A stretch of DNA of 64,000 nucleotides from positions 24,207-88,206 of the forward strand of contig NZ_CADEFI010000007.1 in NCBI RefSeq assembly GCF_902826555.1, read 5' to 3'. This DNA is from an uncultured Hyphomicrobium sp. GTDB lineage: Bacteria > Pseudomonadota > Alphaproteobacteria > Rhizobiales > Hyphomicrobiaceae. The stretch's first letter is position 1, and every line of letters begins with the position of its first letter. Below, one piece after another: positions 8,556 through 17,613 of this stretch. The position numbers were made by a program, and so were the translations under genes. A model generated the notes under the pieces. The model worked only from the letters and a program-made list of their open reading frames with translations. It searched no databases and was not told the DNA's origin.

Positions 8556-9329
8556 ATGAAGGTCGTGATTCTCGCCGGCGGTCTCGGTTCGCGCCTCGCG
8601 GAGGAGACCAGCGTGCGTCCCAAGCCGCTGGTCGAGATCGGCGAGAAGCCGATTCTCTGGCATATCATGAACATCTATGCCCATCACGGCCTCAAGGACT
8701 TCATCGTCTGCGCCGGCTACAAGGGCTATATGATCAAGGAATACTTCGTAAATCTCTGCCTGCATCACAGCGACATCACGGTCGACCTCTCCAAGAACGC
8801 GGTGAAATACCATCGGGCGCAACGCCTCGACTGGCGCGTGACCGTGGTCGATACCGGCATGCACTCGATGACGGGCGGGCGGCTCCGGCGCGTGCGCGAC
8901 TATCTCGATCCGGATGAGCCGTTCTGCATGACCTACGGCGACGGCGTGAGCGACATTGACGTAGCGGCGGAGATCGCGTTTCATCGCGACCATGGCCTCA
9001 AAGCGACGATGTGCGCCGTCACACCGCCCGGCCGTTTCGGCGCCGCCGTCGTCTCCGATGACCGGGTGACGTCGTTCATCGAGAAGCCGCGCGGAAACGG
9101 CCAGCGCATCAACGGCGGATTCTTCGTGCTCGACCGTTCGGTGATCGACCTCATCGACGGCGACGACACGATCTGGGAAGCAGGCCCGCTCGAATGGCTC
9201 GCCACCAACGGGCAACTCGCCGCATTCAAGCACGACGGCTTCTGGCAACCCATGGACACGTTGCGCGAGCGGGTGCAGCTCGAGGACCTCTGGAACTCCG
9301 GAAAGGCGCCATGGAAAGTCTGGAGCTAG
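8556..9329 (+). CDS. rfbF: Glucose-1-phosphate cytidylyltransferase
   Basis: Makes CDP-glucose from CTP and glucose 1-phosphate, the entry step to CDP-6-deoxyhexoses. 257 residues, normal for RfbF. The N-terminal nucleotidyltransferase signature GGLGSRLAEET-(x3)-PKPLVEIG is present, as are the FVNLCLHHSDITVD and YGDGVSDID blocks typical of RfbF rather than RmlA. Start ATG 8556 has CGGGAG upstream; the in-frame TTG at 8535 is less likely. First gene of the 10-kb operon; it overlaps rfbG by 19 bases. Confidence 0.92.
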   Translation: MKVVILAGGLGSRLAEETSVRPKPLVEIGEKPILWHIMNIYAHHGLKDFIVCAGYKGYMIKEYFVNLCLHHSDITVDLSKNAVKYHRAQRLDWRVTVVDTGMHSMTGGRLRRVRDYLDPDEPFCMTYGDGVSDIDVAAEIAFHRDHGLKATMCAVTPPGRFGAAVVSDDRVTSFIEKPRGNGQRINGGFFVLDRSVIDLIDGDDTIWEAGPLEWLATNGQLAAFKHDGFWQPMDTLRERVQLEDLWNSGKAPWKVWS

Positions 9330-10420
9330 GGGCGTTCTGGGCCGGCCGACGCGTGCTCCTGACCGGGCATACCGGCTTCAAGGGGGCGTGGCTCGGCCTG
9401 TGGCTCGAGAAGCTCGGCGCGGTGGTGGGCGCGGTTGCGCTCGAACCGGAAACGGCCCCTTCTCTCTACGACCGCCTTTCCCCCTGGAAAAACGCAGAGC
9501 ATCACATCTGCGACATTCGCGATTTCCTGGGACTCAGGTCCCTCGTTACCGCGTTCAGGCCGGAGATCGTGGTCCATCTGGCGGCCCAGGCGCTCGTGCG
9601 CCGCTCCTACGAGGATCCGCTCGGCACGTTCTCGACCAACGTCATGGGTACGGCGAACGTGCTCGAAGCAATCCGCGCATGCCCGTCGGTGCGAACTGTG
9701 CTCGTCGTGACGTCGGACAAAGTGTACGCCGAGAACGGGAGCAACCAGCCCTTCGTCGAGACGGACCGGGTCGGCGGCAAAGATCCCTACAGCGCGTCCA
9801 AAGCCTGTGCCGAGCTGGTCTGCGACAGCTACCGGGCCAGCTTCCTCGAGGATCGCGACCTGCGTCTGGCGACCGTTCGCGCCGGAAACGTCATCGGCGG
9901 TGGAGACTGGTCGGAGGACCGCCTGGTGCCGGACTTCATCCGTGCGCTCGAACGGAGCGAGCCGATCGAGCTGCGCTATCCCCATGCCGTGCGCCCCTGG
10001 CAGCATGTGCTGGAGCCGCTCGGCGGCTACCTGATGTTTGCGCGGGCCCTCTCGACCGATCGCGATCGCGTCTTGCCGGATGCGCTCAACTTCGGGCCGG
10101 ACGCGGACAGCTTCGCAACCGTTTCCGAGCTTGCGGATGCGCTCGGGGATGCGCACGGCATCCCGAATGCGTGGCGACCCGCTCGCGGACCGCATCCCGA
10201 CGAAGCGGCGGCGCTGCGGCTCAGCTCCGCGCTCGCGCGGCAATCCATCGGATGGCAGCCGCGCCTCGGACTTCGCGATGCGATCGATTGGACGGCGGCA
10301 TGGTACAAGGCCCACCGTGACGGCGCCGACATGCGCGCCTTCTCCCTCGGCCAGATCGCGGCCTACGAGCGCGCAGCCGACCTGCAGCCCGCTAGCGAGC
10401 GCGACCATGAGCCCGCATAG
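9311..10420 (+). CDS. rfbG: CDP-glucose 4,6-dehydratase
   Basis: Short-chain dehydrogenase/reductase that converts CDP-glucose to CDP-4-dehydro-6-deoxyglucose. 369 residues. The NAD-binding GHTGFKGAWL glycine motif is near residue 19, and the YSASKACAE catalytic Tyr-x3-Lys and the RAGNVIGGGDW block are all present as in RfbG. Translationally coupled to rfbF (19-base overlap) and to the methyltransferase after it (14-base overlap). The product would feed the following C-methyltransferase. Confidence 0.92.
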   Translation: MESLELGAFWAGRRVLLTGHTGFKGAWLGLWLEKLGAVVGAVALEPETAPSLYDRLSPWKNAEHHICDIRDFLGLRSLVTAFRPEIVVHLAAQALVRRSYEDPLGTFSTNVMGTANVLEAIRACPSVRTVLVVTSDKVYAENGSNQPFVETDRVGGKDPYSASKACAELVCDSYRASFLEDRDLRLATVRAGNVIGGGDWSEDRLVPDFIRALERSEPIELRYPHAVRPWQHVLEPLGGYLMFARALSTDRDRVLPDALNFGPDADSFATVSELADALGDAHGIPNAWRPARGPHPDEAAALRLSSALARQSIGWQPRLGLRDAIDWTAAWYKAHRDGADMRAFSLGQIAAYERAADLQPASERDHEPA

Positions 10421-11642
10421 CTGCCGGTTCTGCCAGGCGCCGCTGACACAGCGCTTCGCCGATCTCGGCCGGACGCCGCTCGCCAATTCCTACCTCGGCG
10501 CCGACCAGCTTCAGCGCTCGGAACCGTCCTATCCGCTCGTGGTCTTCGTGTGCTCGGATTGCCGGCTCGTACAGGCGGATGCCTTCGTGCCGCCCGAGGA
10601 CATCTTCGGTCACTACGCCTACTTCTCGTCTTACAGCGAAAGCTGGGTCCAGCATGCGCAGCGCTTCGCGAGCATGGCGCGCTGCCGGTTCGGCCTGACA
10701 GAGAGCTCGCAAGTGATCGAGGTGGCGAGCAACGACGGCTATCTGCTGCGCCATTTCGTCGGCATGGGCGTTCCCGCGCTTGGCATCGAGCCGGCCGAAA
10801 ACGTGGCAAGCGTCGCGCGCGCGGCCGGCGTGCCGACCGAAGCGCGCTTTTTTGGCACAAGCACCGCGGCCGACCTTGTCGCGCGCGGGCTCGCCGCCGA
10901 CCTCGCGGTCGGCAACAACGTGCTCGCTCACGTGCCGGACATCAACGATTTCGTGGGCGGGCTCGCAGGGGTTCTGAAGCCGGACGGCGTCGTCAGCGTC
11001 GAATTTCCGCATCTTCTGCGCCTGATCGAAGAGGTGCAGTTCGACACCATCTACCACGAGCATTTCTACTATCTGTCCCTGCTCGCGGTGGAGAAGGTGT
11101 TCGCGGCGCACGGCCTCAAGGTGTTCGACGTCGAGGAGCTGCCGACGCATGGCGGGAGCTTGCGCGTGCTGGCAACGCGCGTGACCTCGGACGCGCATGT
11201 GACCGGCGCCGGCCCCGCGAAGGTGCGCGCCGACGAAGCCGCTGCGGGTCTCGGCCAGCCCGGCATCTACGACAGCTTCCAAAGCCGCATCGCGCCGATC
11301 AAGGTTGGGCTCATCGCCTTTCTCATGGACGCTAAGGGCGCCGGCAAAACCGTCGCAGCATACGGCGCGGCCGCGAAAGGCAACACGCTCCTCAATTTCT
11401 GCGGCATCGGCACCGATCTCATCGACTACGTCGTGGATCGCAATCCGCACAAACAGGGCCAGTTCCTGCCCGGCAGCAAGTTGCCGATTTATTCGCCCGA
11501 AAAGCTCGCCGAGACCCGACCCGATTTCGTGCTGATCCTGCCGTGGAACATCAAGAACGAGGTGATGGCCGCCAACAGTCAGGTCCGCAGCTGGGGCGGG
11601 CGCTTCGTCATCGCGGTTCCGAAACTGACGGTGCTCGCATGA
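10407..11642 (+). CDS. Zinc-ribbon C-methyltransferase for NDP-4-keto-6-deoxy sugar
   Basis: Protein of 411 residues of the NovU/TylCIII-type sugar C-methyltransferase family. It has the N-terminal zinc ribbon (CRFC near residue 6, CSDC about 45 residues on), a SAM-binding VIEVASNDGYLL motif, the IYHEHFYYLS catalytic block and the C-terminal AYGAAAKGNTLLN plus IDYVVDRNPHKQGQFLPG domain. Such enzymes add a methyl group at C3 or C5 of a 4-keto-6-deoxyhexose nucleotide. Overlaps rfbG by 14 bases and the next gene by ATGA. The CDP-linked substrate is inferred from the two preceding genes. Confidence 0.87.
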   Translation: MSPHSCRFCQAPLTQRFADLGRTPLANSYLGADQLQRSEPSYPLVVFVCSDCRLVQADAFVPPEDIFGHYAYFSSYSESWVQHAQRFASMARCRFGLTESSQVIEVASNDGYLLRHFVGMGVPALGIEPAENVASVARAAGVPTEARFFGTSTAADLVARGLAADLAVGNNVLAHVPDINDFVGGLAGVLKPDGVVSVEFPHLLRLIEEVQFDTIYHEHFYYLSLLAVEKVFAAHGLKVFDVEELPTHGGSLRVLATRVTSDAHVTGAGPAKVRADEAAAGLGQPGIYDSFQSRIAPIKVGLIAFLMDAKGAGKTVAAYGAAAKGNTLLNFCGIGTDLIDYVVDRNPHKQGQFLPGSKLPIYSPEKLAETRPDFVLILPWNIKNEVMAANSQVRSWGGRFVIAVPKLTVLA

Positions 11643-12181
11643 GGATCATCCCCACCGCAGTCGCCGGCGCTTTCGTCGTCGAGATCGACGCACTCAGCGA
11701 CGAGCGCGGGATGTTCGCGCGCACCTTCTGCGCCGAGACGTTCGCGGCGCATGGACTGGCGTCGCAATTTCCCCAGTGCAATGTCTCGACGAATACCAAG
11801 CGCGGCACACTGCGGGGACTGCACTATCAGGCCGAGCCCAAACCCGAGGCGAAGCTCGTGCGGGCCACCTCAGGCCGCGCCTTCGATGTTGCGGTCGACC
11901 TCAGGACGTCGTCGCCGAGCTATCTCAAGTGGGCCGCGGTGGAGCTCGATGCCGGCAGGCGCAATGCCTTCTACATCCCGGCAGGATGCGCGCACGGGTT
12001 CGTGACGCTCGAGGACGATTGCGAAATCTTCTACCAGATGTCAGAGGTTTATGTGGCCGAGCTTCAGCGTGGCGTGCGCTTCGACGATCCGGCGTTCGCG
12101 ATCGCATGGCCGCTCGCACCCACCGTCATCAGCGCGCGGGATGCGGCGCTCGAACGCTATCGGCTGGAGGCCCATTCATGA
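11639..12181 (+). CDS. dTDP-4-dehydrorhamnose 3,5-epimerase-like (RmlC/RfbC cupin)
   Basis: A 180-residue cupin of the RmlC family. Family motifs are RGMFARTFC, the substrate-pocket TLRGLHYQ with its His, the KLVRATSGRAFDVAVDLR strands and FYIPAGCAHGFVTL with the conserved metal-free His pocket. It epimerises C3 and/or C5 of a 4-keto-6-deoxyhexose nucleotide. In this operon, after rfbF, rfbG and a C-methyltransferase, a CDP- rather than dTDP-sugar is the likely substrate (inference). ATGA overlaps with both neighbours. Confidence 0.88.
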   Translation: MRIIPTAVAGAFVVEIDALSDERGMFARTFCAETFAAHGLASQFPQCNVSTNTKRGTLRGLHYQAEPKPEAKLVRATSGRAFDVAVDLRTSSPSYLKWAAVELDAGRRNAFYIPAGCAHGFVTLEDDCEIFYQMSEVYVAELQRGVRFDDPAFAIAWPLAPTVISARDAALERYRLEAHS

Positions 12182-13425
12182 GCGGCGTCAAACTCAGCAT
12201 CTGCATTCCGACCTTCAATCGCGAGGCCTATCTTCGGAACGCGCTCGATCATTGCGAACGTGACTACAAGTTCGACTTCCCCTACGAGATCGTCATCTCG
12301 GACAACGCGTCGACGGACAACACAAAAGCCGTCGTCGAGACGTTCATCGCCAAGGGCCTGCCGATCCGTTACCACCGGCGTGCGGTCAACGGCGGCTCGG
12401 GGCCCAATCTCGCGTGCGCCTTCCACCACGCGGTCGGGGACTACGCGATCTACCTCGCCGACGACGATTTCCTGATCGCGGACCGCGTCACGGAGGCGAT
12501 GGCCTACCTCGATGCCAATCCCGACGTCGCGGCCTGCCACGCGCCCTGGTACCTCTACGACGAGGTGGCGGACAAGGACGTGACGCAGTTCTATGCGGTC
12601 GATGCCGACAAGAAGTTCCCGCAGGGGAGCTTCGCCGACCTGTTCCAGTTCATTTTCGAGCGCCACATCTTTCCGGAGATCGGCATCTATCGCGCCTCGG
12701 CCTTGCGCTCCGCATGGGTGCCGCGCGAATTCTGCTTCTGGGCGTTCTCCTATCTCGCGCACTTCCTCGACCAGGGCGCTGTCGCGTTTCTCAAGCAGCC
12801 GTTCTACCGCTCGGTCACGCGCTCGAAGATCGCGCCCAACCGCCAGCAGGCCGGAAACGACGGCGTGATGACTGGGTGGGACAGCTATCGCGGCGGCCTC
12901 GAGTACTTCCTCTACGTCGGCCTCAAGCGCGGCAAGATCAGCAACACGCGCGAGGCTCGCGCGCTCTACGACGAGAAGTGCCGGATCTTCATGCTGAACC
13001 GCATGGCGGTGGCCGTCCGGTTCTGGGTGGCGCGCAAGGATTACATCAAGGCCTACGAGCTCTATACGCGCATGGCCATCGGCGGCATGGGAGAGCATCC
13101 CGAGCTGACAAAAATTCGCGACGCGCTGCCTCTCATGGCGGCGTTGCAGACGCTTGCCTACCAGGTCAACGCGACGGCGGATATCGACCGGCTGATCCTT
13201 GCCGGCACGACCGATCCCGCCGCAATCGAGGACATGCTGCGCAGCTTGGGGCTCGAGCCACAGATCGAAGTGACCACCGAACCGCCTCAGCACGATCGGG
13301 CCAAGGCCCCGCGCTCGGCCGTGTTCGCCGGCAACCCCGCGTTGCGCGAGAGGTATCTCGCTCTCGGCTACAAGCCCAACCTCATCTTCACGGACGGCGA
13401 TCTTTCGCAGCACACCATCCTTTGA
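12178..13425 (+). CDS. Family 2 glycosyltransferase
   Basis: A 415-residue protein whose first 230 residues are a GT-A fold: KLSICIPTFNREAYLRNAL at the start, VISDNASTDNT, and the DXD-type YLADDDF metal-binding motif near residue 100. The C-terminal 180 residues are helical without a clear family and may define acceptor or partner binding. No membrane segment, so it acts on the cytoplasmic face, probably transferring the operon's sugar to a lipid carrier or polymer. ATGA overlap with the epimerase; a 160-base gap follows. Confidence 0.87.
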   Translation: MSGVKLSICIPTFNREAYLRNALDHCERDYKFDFPYEIVISDNASTDNTKAVVETFIAKGLPIRYHRRAVNGGSGPNLACAFHHAVGDYAIYLADDDFLIADRVTEAMAYLDANPDVAACHAPWYLYDEVADKDVTQFYAVDADKKFPQGSFADLFQFIFERHIFPEIGIYRASALRSAWVPREFCFWAFSYLAHFLDQGAVAFLKQPFYRSVTRSKIAPNRQQAGNDGVMTGWDSYRGGLEYFLYVGLKRGKISNTREARALYDEKCRIFMLNRMAVAVRFWVARKDYIKAYELYTRMAIGGMGEHPELTKIRDALPLMAALQTLAYQVNATADIDRLILAGTTDPAAIEDMLRSLGLEPQIEVTTEPPQHDRAKAPRSAVFAGNPALRERYLALGYKPNLIFTDGDLSQHTIL

Positions 13426-13585
13426 CCTTTGAGGGTGGAAATTGAACGCCTCTTAGACCGACATTCCCGCTTCTGACGGGCAGGGTGCAGCCCAGCCTCG
13501 CGCCAGCTTCAAAGGCTAGGGTCGCCACAGTTTTGCGTGCCCGAGCTTCGTGAATTTCTGCTGGCCTGCACGAAGGGACAGGGGC

Positions 13586-14734
13586 GTGACAAACCGAATT
13601 CTCTATACGAAACCATCGATTACAGCGGTCGAGACGTCCTACGCCGCGGATGCGGCAGCCAATGGCTGGGGCGCGCGCTGCTATGACTACATCGATCGTT
13701 TCGAGCGCGGCTTCAGAACATACCTCGGAAGCCACTTCGCCATCGCGACGTCGAGTTGCACGGGCGCCATGCACATGGGGCTTTCGGCGCTCGGCATCGG
13801 CCCCGGCGACGAGGTGATTTTAGCGGACAGCAACTGGATCGCGACCGCGGCGCCGATCGTGCATCTCGGCGCGACGCCCATCTTCGTCGACGTGCTCTCC
13901 GACACGTGGTGCATCGATCCCGCCGAGGCCGAGCGGCACATCACGCCCAGCACCAAGGCGATCATCGCCACGCACCTTTACGGCAACCTCTGCGACATGG
14001 ATGCGCTGCTGGCCGTCGGGCAACGCCACGGTATCCCGATCATCGAGGACGCGGCGGAGGCGATCGGATCGCAATGGCATGGCCGGCGTGCCGGCTCCAT
14101 GGGGCTGTTCGGCACCTTCTCCTTCCACGGCACCAAGACGCTGACCACCGGCGAAGGCGGCATGCTGGTCACGAGCGACAGCGCGCTCTACGAACGCCTG
14201 CTGACGCTCAGCAATCACGGGCGCGCGCGCGGGCAGACAAAGCAGTTCTGGGCGGACGCCATCGGCTTCAAATACAAGATGTCGAATATCGAAGCGGCCA
14301 TCGGCTGCGCACAGCTGGAGCGCATCGAGGAACTCGTCGCGCGCAAACGGGAGATCCTCTACGCGTACATGGTGCGGCTCTCCTCGATCCCCGGTATCTC
14401 GATGAATCCCGAGCCCGAGGGCACCGTCAACGGCGCCTGGATGCCGACCGCCGTGTTCCATCCTGTGACCGAGATCACGCGCGAAGCGCTGATCGCCGGC
14501 TTCGCGGCTGCCGACATCGACGCGCGCGTCTTCTTCCATCCGCTGTCGAGCCTGCCGATGTTCGAGGGCAAGCCTCAGAATGTCAATGCGTGGAGCATTC
14601 CGGAACGGGCGATCAACCTGCCGAGCTATCACGACATGACGGACGCGGAGATCGACCGCGTGGCCTCGACGCTGGTCGTGGTGGCGCGCGCTCATCGCGG
14701 CGACAGCAGCGCGCGGCTGCAACAATCGGCATAG
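13586..14734 (+). CDS. DegT/DnrJ/EryC1/StrS-family aminotransferase
   Basis: PLP-dependent sugar aminotransferase, 382 residues, closest in motifs to perosamine-synthase-like enzymes. Motifs are TSSCTGAMHMGLSALGIGPGDEV, the IIEDAAEAIG PLP-phosphate region, and the Schiff-base lysine in FHGTKTLTTGEGGM. That lysine shows it is an aminotransferase rather than the RfbH-type dehydratase, which has histidine there. It would place an amino group on a keto sugar, usually at C4. GTG 13586 is chosen because GGGACAGGGG precedes it; GTG 13550 is an alternative. It follows a 160-base gap but continues the same operon orientation. Confidence 0.88.
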   Translation: MTNRILYTKPSITAVETSYAADAAANGWGARCYDYIDRFERGFRTYLGSHFAIATSSCTGAMHMGLSALGIGPGDEVILADSNWIATAAPIVHLGATPIFVDVLSDTWCIDPAEAERHITPSTKAIIATHLYGNLCDMDALLAVGQRHGIPIIEDAAEAIGSQWHGRRAGSMGLFGTFSFHGTKTLTTGEGGMLVTSDSALYERLLTLSNHGRARGQTKQFWADAIGFKYKMSNIEAAIGCAQLERIEELVARKREILYAYMVRLSSIPGISMNPEPEGTVNGAWMPTAVFHPVTEITREALIAGFAAADIDARVFFHPLSSLPMFEGKPQNVNAWSIPERAINLPSYHDMTDAEIDRVASTLVVVARAHRGDSSARLQQSA

Positions 14735-14748
14735 GGAACGGCGAACGC

Positions 14749-15510
14749 ATGAACGTCATGGCGAGCAAAGACGACCGCCTCGAGTTCGAAGCCCACAAGC
14801 GCGAGATGTCGCTGGCTCTCGGCCGGGACGAGACCGCCTTTCAGCACGCGGTCGATACGCTCGTGCATCTCGACAAGTACGACTACGCCTATCTCTGGAG
14901 CTGGATGGGCGTGCCCATCATCCAGATGCCGGCGGACATCCTGGCGACGCAGGAAGTGATCTGGAACACGAAGCCGGACATCATCATTGAGACGGGCGTG
15001 GCACGCGGCGGCTCGATGATCTTCATGGCCTCGCTGCTGCAGGTGATCGGCAAAGGGCGCGTGATCGGCGTCGACATCGACATCCGTGCGCACAATCGGG
15101 ACTCGATCGAGACGCACCTGCTGGCACCGCGCATCTCGTTGATCGAGGGACCTTCGACGGCGCCGGAAACGCTGCAGCGCGTTCAAGCGGAGATTCCTGC
15201 CGGCGCTTCCGTGATGGTGGTGCTCGACAGCGACCACAGCCGCGATCACGTGCTTTCCGAGCTGCGTACCTATGGGCCTCTCGTCACCGAAGGCCACTAT
15301 CTCGTCGTCGCGGACACGCTGCTCGGCCGCCAAGACATGTCGCAAGCACCGACCAAGCGCTCCAAGGTTTGGTATCCGGGCGACGAACCCTATGCGGCGC
15401 TCAAGGCGTACATGGGCGAGACCGATCGGTTCGAGATCGACGAGGCTCTCAACGGCAAACTCGTACTCTCGAGCTCGCCCGGGGGATATCTCCGATGCAC
15501 GCGCCCGTGA
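14749..15510 (+). CDS. CmcI-like / rhamnosyl O-methyltransferase family protein
   Basis: A 253-residue protein of the cephalosporin-hydroxylase (CmcI) family, whose members are mostly SAM-dependent O-methyltransferases acting on sugars. Motifs are DIIIETGVARGGSMIF (SAM binding), VIGVDIDIRAHN, and MVVLDSDHSRDHVLSEL with the acidic metal-binding Asp residues, then LVVADTLLG. It probably O-methylates the operon's sugar. AGGGAACGG precedes ATG 14749. It overlaps the GNAT gene by 16 bases. Confidence 0.85.
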   Translation: MNVMASKDDRLEFEAHKREMSLALGRDETAFQHAVDTLVHLDKYDYAYLWSWMGVPIIQMPADILATQEVIWNTKPDIIIETGVARGGSMIFMASLLQVIGKGRVIGVDIDIRAHNRDSIETHLLAPRISLIEGPSTAPETLQRVQAEIPAGASVMVVLDSDHSRDHVLSELRTYGPLVTEGHYLVVADTLLGRQDMSQAPTKRSKVWYPGDEPYAALKAYMGETDRFEIDEALNGKLVLSSSPGGYLRCTRP

Positions 15511-16034
15511 CATTGGAGCGGCCTCGTGTCGCTTTTCGCGACGTGCGCGAGGACGATCTGCCGATGCTGTTCCGGCTGCGGCGCGACCTGGCTTTGCAAT
15601 CTCTCCTGCTCACGGTGCCCGATGCCCTCGACGACGCGGCCGTCAACGGCTGGATTGCGAGGCGGCGAAACGAGCCCGGCGGTCTGTTCCGGATCGTGGA
15701 GGATGCCTCCTGCGGCGAGGCCGCCGGTTACGTGCAGATCGGCAACGTGCACCGACGCAACCGCAGCGGATATGCAGGCATCTGTCTCGCCGGCAACGCG
15801 CGCGGGCGCGGGCTCGGACAGGCGACACTCGGCAAGCTTATCGCCATTGCCCACGACGAGCTGGGACTGATCAAGCTTCTCTCCGAGGTGCGCGCCGACA
15901 ACTTCACGGCGCTGCGCTACAATCTACTTTTGGGCTTCAAGGTCGTCGGCACGCTCAGGACGCATTTCACCACCGCCGAAGGGGTGCAGCACGACGTGCT
16001 GTTGCTGGAACGGCTTTCCGGGCACGCGTCATGA
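15495..16034 (+). CDS. GNAT-family N-acetyltransferase
   Basis: A 179-residue GNAT acetyltransferase. It begins RVAFRDVREDDLPMLFRLRRD, typical of RimJ/RimL-type GNATs, and carries the acetyl-CoA-binding pattern LAGNARGRGLGQATLGKLIA near residue 97. In this operon it is a good candidate to acetylate the amino sugar made by the DegT aminotransferase, as WecD/PseH-like enzymes do (inference). Coupled to both neighbours, with an ATGA overlap to the WbqC gene. Confidence 0.85.
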   Translation: MHAPVTLERPRVAFRDVREDDLPMLFRLRRDLALQSLLLTVPDALDDAAVNGWIARRRNEPGGLFRIVEDASCGEAAGYVQIGNVHRRNRSGYAGICLAGNARGRGLGQATLGKLIAIAHDELGLIKLLSEVRADNFTALRYNLLLGFKVVGTLRTHFTTAEGVQHDVLLLERLSGHAS

Positions 16035-16756
16035 GCGCCGTCGTCATCACGCAGCCGATGCTGTTTCCGTGGCCCGGATTTTTCGAGCAGCTCATGCTCG
16101 CGGACACCTTTATCTACCTCGACGATGCGCAGTTCTCGAAAGGGAGCTTCACGAACCGCATCCAAGTTCTGCGCGGCAACGAACGCGCATGGATGACGAT
16201 CCCGCTCGCGGGCAAGGGAAGCTTCCAGAAGATCAGCGATCTTTCGGCGGCGGGTGACGACTGGAAAGCGAGCCATCGGGCGCTGCTGTGCCAATCCCTG
16301 ATCGACGCACCCTACATCGACGACGCGCTGGCGATCTTCGATGCCGCTTACAGCCGGCCCTCCCTGATCGAGCTCCTGATCGCCAGCATCGAGGAGCCGG
16401 CACGCTATCTGGGGATCGGCACGGGACGCCGGATATTGCGTACGAGCGGGCTCGGCATCGAGGGTACCTCGTGGCACCGCGTGCTCGATCTCGTGCTCTC
16501 CCAGAGCGGACAGCGCTATCTTACCGGGCATGGCGCCGCCAACTATCTCGACCACGCGGCGTTCGAGGCGCACGGCGTCGCGGTGGAGTACATGAACTAC
16601 AGCCGCACGCGCTGGCCACAGCCCGGCGGATCTTTCACACCTTACGTAACGGTGCTCGATCTTATCGCGCGTACGGGCCCTGCAGCGCATCGCCATCTCA
16701 ATGCCGCCACCCTCGGGTGGCGCGACTTCCTCAAGCAGGAAAAGGTCCCATCATGA
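16031..16756 (+). CDS. WbqC-like family protein
   Basis: A 241-residue protein of the WbqC family, identified by the N-terminal VVITQPMLFPWPGFFEQLMLADTF, the VYLDDAQF-like FIYLDDAQFSKGSFTNR and the C-terminal WPQPGGSFTPYVTVLDLI. WbqC proteins occur in O-antigen and capsule loci; their enzymatic role is not settled, though they are often listed as possible transferases or sugar-modifying enzymes. Position between the acetyltransferase and dioxygenase with ATGA overlaps at both ends argues for a step in the same sugar pathway. Confidence 0.87.
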   Translation: MSAVVITQPMLFPWPGFFEQLMLADTFIYLDDAQFSKGSFTNRIQVLRGNERAWMTIPLAGKGSFQKISDLSAAGDDWKASHRALLCQSLIDAPYIDDALAIFDAAYSRPSLIELLIASIEEPARYLGIGTGRRILRTSGLGIEGTSWHRVLDLVLSQSGQRYLTGHGAANYLDHAAFEAHGVAVEYMNYSRTRWPQPGGSFTPYVTVLDLIARTGPAAHRHLNAATLGWRDFLKQEKVPS

Positions 16757-17613
16757 CAAACGGCATCGCGACCATTACAGACAGCGCGCTCGCGGACTTT
16801 TCGAGCAAGGGCTATACCGTCCTGCCGCAGTTCTACGACGCCGCAAGCGACATCGCGCCGATCCAGGAGGGCATTCGGCAGATCCTCGAGCTGACGTGCC
16901 GGAAGTACGGCGTCGATGCGCCGACGGGCACGGCGGTGGAGGCCATGAGCCTGGCCTACCCGCGGCTCATCGCCAAGAACCGGGCGTGGGGCGGAGAGAT
17001 CTACGATGCCGTGAAGCAGATTCCCGCATTCATGCGCCTCGTCACCGGCGCGCGGAACGACGAGACCTTCACGGCGCTGCGGCCCGGCAGCATCCCCGGC
17101 ATCGCCGCCGGCGGCTACGGCATGCGCATCGACAACCCCGGCGAAGAAAAGTTCCGCGCCCAGTGGCATCAGGAGTTTCCCTCGCAGCTGCGTAGCGTCG
17201 ACGGCATCGTGTTCTGGACGCCGCTTCTTCCGGTGACCGCCGACATGGGGCCTGTTCAAATCGCCGAAGGTTCTCATGCGGAAGGGCTCGTGCCGGTCTA
17301 TGAGGACGATGCGGGCGCTGGCAAGACGGGCGCCTATGCGCTGCATCTCGACCGCGCCGAGGAGAGGCTTGCCCGTTACAAGATCGTGGCGCCGCTGACG
17401 ATCCCGGGCGACCTCGTGCTCATGGATTTCCTTACGTTGCACCAGTCCGGGCATAACGTGTCGATGACGCCGCGCTGGAGCATCCAGTTCCGGTACTTTA
17501 ATTTCGCAGAGCCGGTCGGCATCCGCATCGGGTGGAAGGGATCCTTCGCCGCCGGGGTCAAATTCGCCGACGTTCTCCCTGAGCTGGTCGCGCGCCGCGA
17601 GGACGCAGCATGA
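16753..17613 (+). CDS. Phytanoyl-CoA dioxygenase (PhyH)-like protein
   Basis: A 286-residue protein with the features of the Fe(II)/2-oxoglutarate-dependent PhyH family: FRAQWHQEFPSQ supplies the first iron ligands (H-x-E), GPVQIAEGSHAEG is the typical loop, and LHQSGHNVSMTPRWSIQFRY contains the distal His and the 2-oxoglutarate-binding Arg. It may hydroxylate the sugar or its acyl group. An oxygenase is an unusual member of a surface-sugar operon. ATGA overlaps on both sides. Confidence 0.75.
   Translation: MTNGIATITDSALADFSSKGYTVLPQFYDAASDIAPIQEGIRQILELTCRKYGVDAPTGTAVEAMSLAYPRLIAKNRAWGGEIYDAVKQIPAFMRLVTGARNDETFTALRPGSIPGIAAGGYGMRIDNPGEEKFRAQWHQEFPSQLRSVDGIVFWTPLLPVTADMGPVQIAEGSHAEGLVPVYEDDAGAGKTGAYALHLDRAEERLARYKIVAPLTIPGDLVLMDFLTLHQSGHNVSMTPRWSIQFRYFNFAEPVGIRIGWKGSFAAGVKFADVLPELVARREDAA

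Noticed and set aside
13756..14748. Long open frame joining into the CmcI-like gene
   Set aside because: It overlaps the aminotransferase in another frame; the ATG at 14749 with its own ribosome binding site gives the normal family length.
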